This document shows positions 57,381 through 64,000 of a stretch of 64,000 nt of DNA, piece by piece. Each line of letters begins with the position of its first letter. Within the stretch, counting starts at the first letter, position 1. The notes under the pieces are model-generated. The model had not been told where the DNA came from and searched no databases. It saw only the letters and a list, made by a program, of their open reading frames with translations. Source of the DNA: Coptis chinensis (Eukaryota; Streptophyta; Magnoliopsida; Ranunculales; Ranunculaceae); assembly GCA_015680905.1 (NCBI GenBank), contig CM027381.1, forward strand, positions 54,254,501-54,318,500, written 5' to 3'. Both the position numbers and the translations under genes were made by a program.

Positions 57381-59138
57381 GGTAACTGAGATAACAAAGC
57401 CACATCGCCAAACTGAGCAAACGCTTCAACAAAAACAGACTACGGTGGCATCGAACACATGAGTGTACTTCTCAAGTTAGTTATCATGCAAAACCTTTGT
57501 TAGATATATCTACTGAAGCTTTTACCCAAAACCCTGAAAATTCAACCCCAAAATTAATAACATTACAAAGTCATTCCACCATTATTAATAGGTTAATCCC
57601 CACTGAAACACCTCTACTTTTACAGAAAAACATGACTAAAATATTATGTAAAGTTGGTATTTCTTCAGCACCACCACAAATCTGGCATGATGTCTCACTG
57701 GCTCACATAGGACTGGAGCACAGGTCACGACTATTACACCCTCTCTTTTATAAATGAAACAATTTCACCCAAGAAAAGATCAAAATTAAGCAGCTTGAGT
57801 AACAAATAGTATGTGAAAAGTGAGCTGGGAACACTTTCCAACATATTTACCTTTTAATTTCTAGTTGTTAATTTCAAAAGTCAATTAGGAAGTCCAATGA
57901 GGTCTTGAAATACCAAGTCCACACAGTCCTTCACACCACTCCTTATAAGCACTTGCACCTAGAGAAGGGGGGGGATTTGGCGTTGCACATACACTCAAAA
58001 AACTATCCATCCAGTGAATTTGAAGTAGCTAGAAAGCTAAACTTAATTGTCAATTTTTTCCAATATAATCGCAACCGAGTATATTTAACACCTCGGTGAC
58101 CCTTGGTTTATAAAAGTAAGTTGGAGCACACAGTTTGCATCATCAGTTCTCAATATTGTACTGACAATCGAGAACACCACGAAAACAAAATATATATGGA
58201 AACCTTGATTCCTATAATGGTCTTTATGAAATGTACGTAAGCAGAAAACAAAAAACAATCTGCATCAGTTCATTAGTTATCCAAGTTGAACGATGCAATC
58301 TAAAATCATTTGCAACTTGAAATAAGGCTTGCACAATTTCATTCAAACTAAAATAGCTGTAATCGAAATGAAAAAAATTAATGGAAATGAAAACTTACCA
58401 AACGTTGATCGAATTTGTTGAACTTGTTCAATTGTAGAAATCAGAAAATAGAAAACCTGCCAAGTGAATTGGAATTGTATCGTTAATAAAAAGAAAAAGA
58501 AATTTCTAAGTCTTTGTTCTATTAGCAAAAGTTTAGTGTGCATATTGGTATGCCAATGGCAATCGATATGATGTTCCATTGTGATTCTAAAACCTAAGGC
58601 TCCATCACTCCCAAACAAATACTTTTGTAGAACTATTATGTGCATATACCCATGAATGGCAATTGACATTGTTTTTCTTAGCTTCTAGACAATTATAAAT
58701 TTTAAATTGGATCCTACCCGAAAAATCAAATAATCTTCTGGCAATTATTGAGCTGACAATGCCTTACAAAACTTTTGATATTCAATTCAGACAAATGAGA
58801 CAAATTTTCTACCAATTTCAATTTGCCTTTGGCATGCATTCAACCTATTAGCGAATGCTCCTTCGACAATTTAATATTTAGAGTGAGTAGATCAATTAAG
58901 CAAAATTCAAAGAAATTAAAACTTTCCAAGATTAAAAGCACAAGGAACCTGAGATAGGTGGATTTTTCTCAAATATAATTGTCTATACCTGATTCCCATA
59001 ACAATTACAATCCAATAAGAGACATCTCACATTTCGTACAATCATTTGAAATTAAAACACAAAAAAGTTAGAAATATTTTAACAATAACATAATTGGCTT
59101 CAACCCATTGATGTGAGGTCTTCAGAACTGAAACCAAA

Positions 59139-59252
59139 GTACTATATAAAGCAAAACACACATGCATACACAAATTAAAACGTTCTCTGTAATAGTACTA
59201 TATAAAGCAAAACACACATGCATACACAAATTAAAACTTTCTCTGTAATAGT
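59139..59252. repeat. 56-bp tandem duplication
   Basis: The unit GTACTATATAAAGCAAAACA... occurs twice with a 56-base period (second copy from 59195), with one visible difference (ACGTTC against ACTTTC). It is recent by its identity. Confidence 0.92.
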
Positions 59253-60212
59253 GGCAAGAATTCATTATGTTGGAGCTTGCAAGACTGCATGAGGACTCCC
59301 AAGCAATAGTGGTGGTTTGCTTACCTAGGTATAACCCATGGCTTCGGCATAGATGTCACGATGTTATTCATTTTACTACCCCTCAAGATTGTTCAGTGTT
59401 TCTTGACAAAAAAAAAAACATACTCACTATAATTTGTACAATTTAGTGCAGAACCTGTTCAATATTGAGTGATTAGGAATGCATGGTGGCAGGAATGTAC
59501 ATCCCTGTGACCTGACACCCCAGATGCATCTAAACAAATTCGTAAATTTGGCCATCCCCATTGAAGTGAGGTGATTTGTAAAAGTATGGGACATCCTTCT
59601 TTAATGTGCCAAAAAGCTTTGAGTGCAGCTGCGGGAGAAATTGAAGTCTTTCAATGTGTGCAATGGAAGCAACCTGCAATTGAAGTATTTTACTGGAGCT
59701 GTTGAAAAAAAAAGCACTTGGTAGACCACTCAGAGGGGAAGCGTGGGTAATGTTTTAATGATAGTTTTGGCGATCCGTCCAGCTAAGCGTGAATCTGTTC
59801 CTTCTCGGATTCTGTGACGCATGGGTGTGCCTGTAGAATTACAGCATCAGTGTGCATACATATGTTTATAGCAATTGACATCTAATTCACTGAAGAGGAT
59901 ATGCTACAAAATAATCAAATACTTGTATACGTCAAGCTATTTTCAAATACCAACCACTTGAGAAATAATATGATTTTTAGTAAGTCATTGCTCAGTCCAT
60001 TTAGATGATGTTAGTTCCATTGAGTTGACCAATGAATAACCATTAGCTAGATTTTTCATTTATCGATAGATTAATGTAAATAGTAGTTAATCGTGCCTTT
60101 ATCAATATGCATTCACAATCCCCTGATAACATGCATAAGGAACATGAATAGGAATGAAACCTACTTGTTAAAGTAGTACATGCAGATGAAGCAAAATTAT
60201 GATTCGTTACCT

Positions 60213-60375
60213 TGAGATATATGTCGATTGACAATTGCCACATAAAGGCCATCGTCTAATGGCCTCCCATAGTCAGGTACAACTGCAGCCAACGACAAAT
60301 TTTGGTTGTTTCAAGTTAATGTCAGAGGTAGCTTTTGCAAGGTTGCCATTAATAATCTTATTTGCTACCATTGTG
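60213..60375 (-). pseudogene. NPH3-domain-like fragment
   Basis: Read on the minus strand across one frameshift, the stretch gives VANKIINGNLAKATSDINLKQPKF and then AAVVPDYGRPLDDGLYVAI. This matches the NPH3-family pattern V..LVDGYLAE.A.D.NL...KF..LA...PDYARP.DDGLYRAI. NPH3 proteins are BTB-containing phototropin-pathway adaptors at the plasma membrane. The piece is about 50 residues, frameshifted and without a recognisable BTB domain nearby. It is a remnant; the assignment rests on this motif alone. Confidence 0.5.
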
Positions 60376-62245
60376 ATTGTAGTGAGAGATGGTGAGTTGA
60401 TCAAGCTGGTCATCATCTGCACATCACAGAGAGGCCCCACCAGTCACATGGCTTGAAAGATCACTTCTCATTGTGTAGCCAAATATCATTTTGTATGGCA
60501 ACCTTTCCATCTCCTCTGTAGTCAGTATCCATAAGTTGGTTGCCATCTAGCCCCAGTATAGTTAGTACCCTTTGAATTCTTTGTTGTAGCGCCTGTATCA
60601 TCAAAAATAAGATAAGGTAAGGTATAAAGCAAGAAGCGGTTCGCTTCAAGTTCGTAATAGCTAGAGCTAAAACAAATCACTTCTACTCTCAACCAGTTTG
60701 CAAGACGGGGTTCTAGTCTCCACTAACCTATTGAACCCCTCTTTCAGTTTACTTTGCAACTCTTACAACCTTGAGAGATGTACTCACTTGTCATTCTCTT
60801 CCTTCCTTAGGAAAATAATTGAAGCAGTCCATTTGCTACAAAGAGCCAAAATAACTCCACTTATGATATTGCCTATTTTTATGAAGATAAAATGAGATCA
60901 GAAAATGAAGACATTTCAAAAGATCCTCCATATGTTTCCATAAACATAATAATGCATAAACAGTGACATCAAGAAGAAAATTGAATGATGCCAAAAATCC
61001 GTAAAAGTGAACGATGCATGAAGAAGAAAAGAAATCAAGAGTACAACAAACCCACAAACCCTTAAATTTCATAACTTGGTTTTTTCAAGATTCAAAAACC
61101 TGCATTGAATAGCGTTAGAAGCCACATTCAATCTACAATGCTCCCTCTATGACTGTTTTTATATGTACACTCATTTCCTAATTAATAAAAATAATACATT
61201 TTGCGCTAAAATAAAGAAGATGTAGATATACAAAATAGAGATCGAGACAAAACACATACCAAAAGGAATCTTGGAATGGACCATTTAAAAGGCTTGGTTA
61301 TATTTGGGAAGTGGGAACTACACCTCATTTAATTATGAGCCTTTATCCAAGCAATTTTGATGGTGAGAGATGAATACATGTGTTTTAGGTACCTGCATCA
61401 AAATGACAATGGGAAAGACAATAAATGTAACTATGAAAATTACAATGGGAACTTGGTATGATGGACTGTACCTTGACCATACAAATCACATTATACGATT
61501 TGAGTCTAAGAATCTAGGTTCATATAACAAAATTGAGAAAATATAGTTCCTTATCAATGACCTGTAAGAAAAATAGCAAAAAATGTAGAGCATGAACATT
61601 CATATACTAAACAAAAGGAGAAGTTAAATCCACCTATTGAACATGAACACATAAATTTCCTTTGACCTTTTGAGTATCAATAAGCTATACTTTGAGCTAC
61701 AACAAAAATAAATTAATAAGCAAAAGTGTCAATAAACTATTGTACCAGGCATTTAGGTTTAAGCTTGGTCAGTAAAATTTGTAGCAATTAGAGAAGTTCA
61801 ATAAGACCAGATTTTTGCTAGCTGGCAAATCCAAAAAGGTTCATACCTTGCTTGAGTGATCTTCATTCTTTGCATAATTAGTTAGTCAGAAGCAAGTTCT
61901 TCCGGAAAGAACCTCCTCCATTCAATTTTTGTCATCGTTGACGATTAAACAATCAATGTTTTTCCAATTATTCCTTCTTCAAAAACTCACTGATGAAAAT
62001 CTGTCCTTCCAACATCAAACATAACCAATAAAAAAAAAATTGATTTAAAACAATCAAATTGCAACCAAATTTTCAAGATTTTATTTCACCAAATCGAACC
62101 GAACGAAAATCGAATCTATTTGAGCTAAAATCGGATCTGAAATTTTTCTGTTTAAGTAGAGAGAGGAAGACGTGAATTGAGTGGAGTTACATATACTCTT
62201 GTAAATCAGAAATGTTTTTTTTCGATTATTTTATAGTAAAGCCCC

Positions 62246-63343
62246 ACGGCTGAAGCCTTTTGGAAATGCCTTAATTACCGTACTTAATTTTATTCATTAT
62301 TATCAAACTGAAACTTGGCCTCCTCTCCCGTCATTTTTATTTTATTGATACGTTACTCTTTTGATTGGTTTTCATAAGTGAATGGCCAAATATTTAGAAT
62401 ATCCTTTTAAGAGGAGACTTTAAAAGTTCTTAGGAAACGTATATCACCCATATAAACCGTAGCCCATCTAGGCCTAAAGCCCTGTTTTTTTTTAACCTTT
62501 TTAGGAATTAAATGAATTAATGTTAGTAATTTAATGTTTTTAGGAATTAATGATTTTAGTAATGTAGAAATTAACTCACGTGTCCCCCAGCCCCATCCAA
62601 CTATGATTTTAAAGTGATTTTAAATGTGTATTAAATTGACCTGTTTAAATGTGTGTATGAATTGAATAAAAATTATGATTTTTTTAGCCCATTATATTTT
62701 TATTAATTGAAATATTAAATACATTAGGCATCCAATGTGTGCAATGAATTGTATTAAAAAACCCTCTCATTAAAAAGGTCTACACAAATCCCTATGCACA
62801 TCTAACTCAGATCCCAAGACGACCCCGACCATCCTTTGTCTTCCCATTTTGTTTTATTATAATAGATGAATTAAAACATAGAATTACATGCTAGGGTTTT
62901 TAATTTAAAGAAAATTTAAAACCTAAGTCTATATGTTCTAGTTATTTATCTAGTCAATATGTTGTGGCACTGGGTGTTGGTTAACATGCATTGAAAGTTT
63001 TTTCATTAACTAGATATATAATTGTTTGAGATTAATTTCTTTTTTGTCATATATGATCACCAAGGTTGGTGTTTTTGTTGGTAAGGTATATGCATGTAAA
63101 GAGATATTGAAGTTTGTTGATCCCACATCTAGTAGTAATGGAGCTACACTTCTATTGATATAGAACCCCACACCTTAGATGAGGTCCAACTGAGGTTTGG
63201 GCCAAGTGATGGCTAAGGTTGGAGACAGTATCAATCTTGGGTGAGACATCTGTGAGGGTACCATGGATGGTCTTTGGTCATGCCTGACTGGTGAGACAAA
63301 GCCGATGGTTCGATTAGACCAGTTTCGGTCCAAGGTGGAGATT
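62246..63343. other. Unassigned AT-rich DNA
   Basis: No gene is recognised. Near 63333-63343 the phrase CAAGGTGGAGAT followed by TGTTAG resembles a copia polypurine tract and the start of a 3' LTR. The next 80 bases run straight into integrase sequence, so the arrangement is rearranged. Confidence 0.35.
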
Positions 63344-63427
63344 GTTAGTTGTATGGACCGAATTGGATGTTGTTGATCTTAATAATCTTATACTTCTACT
63401 TACATGATTTCTTATTCTGTTAATATT

Positions 63428-64000
63428 GGCATTGTAGATTATGTCATATTAATAGCAAATATGTTAAGAACATGAGCATACTTGATTTAATTCCTAATTT
63501 GAATGATGATGATTTTGTACACGGTGAATCTTGCACTAAGACCAAAATCACAAAGAAGAGTCACAAGTCAGTTGAAAGGAATACGAATATGCTAGACTTG
63601 GTATACACTGATATTTGTGAGCTTGAAGGTGTTCTGACTAGAGGTGGTAAAAGATATTTTATTACCTTCTTTGATGATTGCTCGAAATTTGCATATGTTT
63701 ATTTGTTGAAGATAAAAAGTGGTGTTTTTTATGCTTTTAAAGCTTATGTACTTGAGGTTCAAAATCAGCATGATAAGAACATTAAAGTAATTCAAAGTGA
63801 TTGAGGTACTAAATATGGTTATGCTGATTTTAATCTTTTTCTTACAATCACATGATATTATTCATGAGATGACAGCTCCTTATTCACTTGAAATGAATAG
63901 AGTAGATGAACGTAAGAACATAACACTTAAGGGATTAATTGTTGCTATGTTCCTTAGTTCTGGAGCTAGCACCCTCAAATTTGTGGGTGAAGCTGTTTTG
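63428..64000 (+). pseudogene. Ty1/copia integrase fragment, runs off the window
   Basis: From 63428 the frame reads WHCRLCHINSKYVKNMSILDLIPN, part of the GAG-pre-integrase zinc-finger region. Then come KSHKSVERNTNMLDLVYTDICE and GGKRYFITFFDDCSKFAYVYLL, the integrase core with its first catalytic Asp. It reaches a stop at 63802-63804 where QSDRG is expected (Arg/Gly region mutated to TGA). After a frame change, IIHEMTAPYS, ERKNITLKGLIVAM and GEAVL match the core end. This is a dead copia polyprotein; RT would lie beyond 64000. Ty1/copia order places integrase before RT, consistent with that. Confidence 0.85.

Larger units (their letters stand above)
57381..62245 (-). pseudogene. Decayed minus-strand locus with short splice-flanked frames
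   Basis: On the minus strand an ACTATAAAATAA TATA-like box (about 62242-62231) is followed by a CT-rich leader and an ATG (MQRMKITQA) near 61876 ending at a GTATGA donor. Further exon-like blocks follow. One starts after ATACAG near 60594 (ALQQRIQRVLTILGLDGNQ...). An NPH3-like piece lies at 60375-60213. One starts after TTGCAG near 59673 (VASIAHIERLQFLPQLHSKL...). A last block near 58457-58400 is VFYFLISTIEQVQQIRSTFG with a GTAAG donor. They do not join into a frame I can recognise, and some have stops. The whole may be a dead gene, a long non-coding RNA, or several unrelated fragments. Confidence 0.35.

Overview
This is a TE-rich, AT-rich piece of nuclear genome from a flowering plant, probably a eudicot. 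The evidence is a multi-exon mitochondrial pyruvate dehydrogenase E1-alpha gene with GT..AG introns, a thaumatin-like (PR-5 type) gene, and typical plant repeats: Ty3 Athila/Tat-like and Ty1/copia elements, hAT, Harbinger, CACTA-like and Mutator-like elements, a tRNA-derived SINE and a LINE. The species cannot be told from the sequence.

Layout. 1-11 kb: two Athila/Tat-like Ty3 retrotransposon bodies face away from each other and meet at about 4.9 kb. The minus copy (about 780-4900) is badly broken. The plus copy (about 4925-10230) keeps an intact reverse transcriptase/RNase H frame. 12.3-14.7 kb: two neighbouring genes of the plant-transposon 'Transposase_32-like' type, both disrupted, followed by poly(A) tracts and, at 16.4-17.95 kb, a Tat-like polypurine tract and LTR. 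17.95-24.36 kb: a CACTA-like DNA transposon with arrays of ACGGTT/AACGGTT-type subterminal repeats at both ends. Between them lies a decayed but intron-containing copy of a TcdA-type (E1-like, tRNA threonylcarbamoyladenosine dehydratase) gene. 24.5-35 kb: small transposons, a SINE, a tandemly duplicated segment interrupted by a solo LTR, and a Harbinger-like element carrying a Myb/SANT-like gene.

35.38-52.21 kb: the main gene, mitochondrial PDH E1-alpha. Eight exons encode 391 residues, and the gene is stretched to 16.8 kb by two large introns. Intron 2 (3.9 kb) holds two hAT-like elements and old internal duplications. Intron 3 (10.7 kb) holds a 6.7-kb tandem array of about four 1.4-1.7-kb units, a LINE fragment and two foldback MITEs. 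Filled and empty sites of a third MITE inside the array give its duplication history.

53.26-53.97 kb: a thaumatin-like protein gene on the minus strand. 54-63.3 kb: another hAT MITE, a decayed minus-strand locus with short splice-flanked frames (one resembling an NPH3 domain), and unassigned DNA. 63.4-64 kb: the integrase part of a Ty1/copia element running off the window. Apart from PDH E1-alpha and the thaumatin-like gene, essentially everything recognisable is transposon-derived or decayed.
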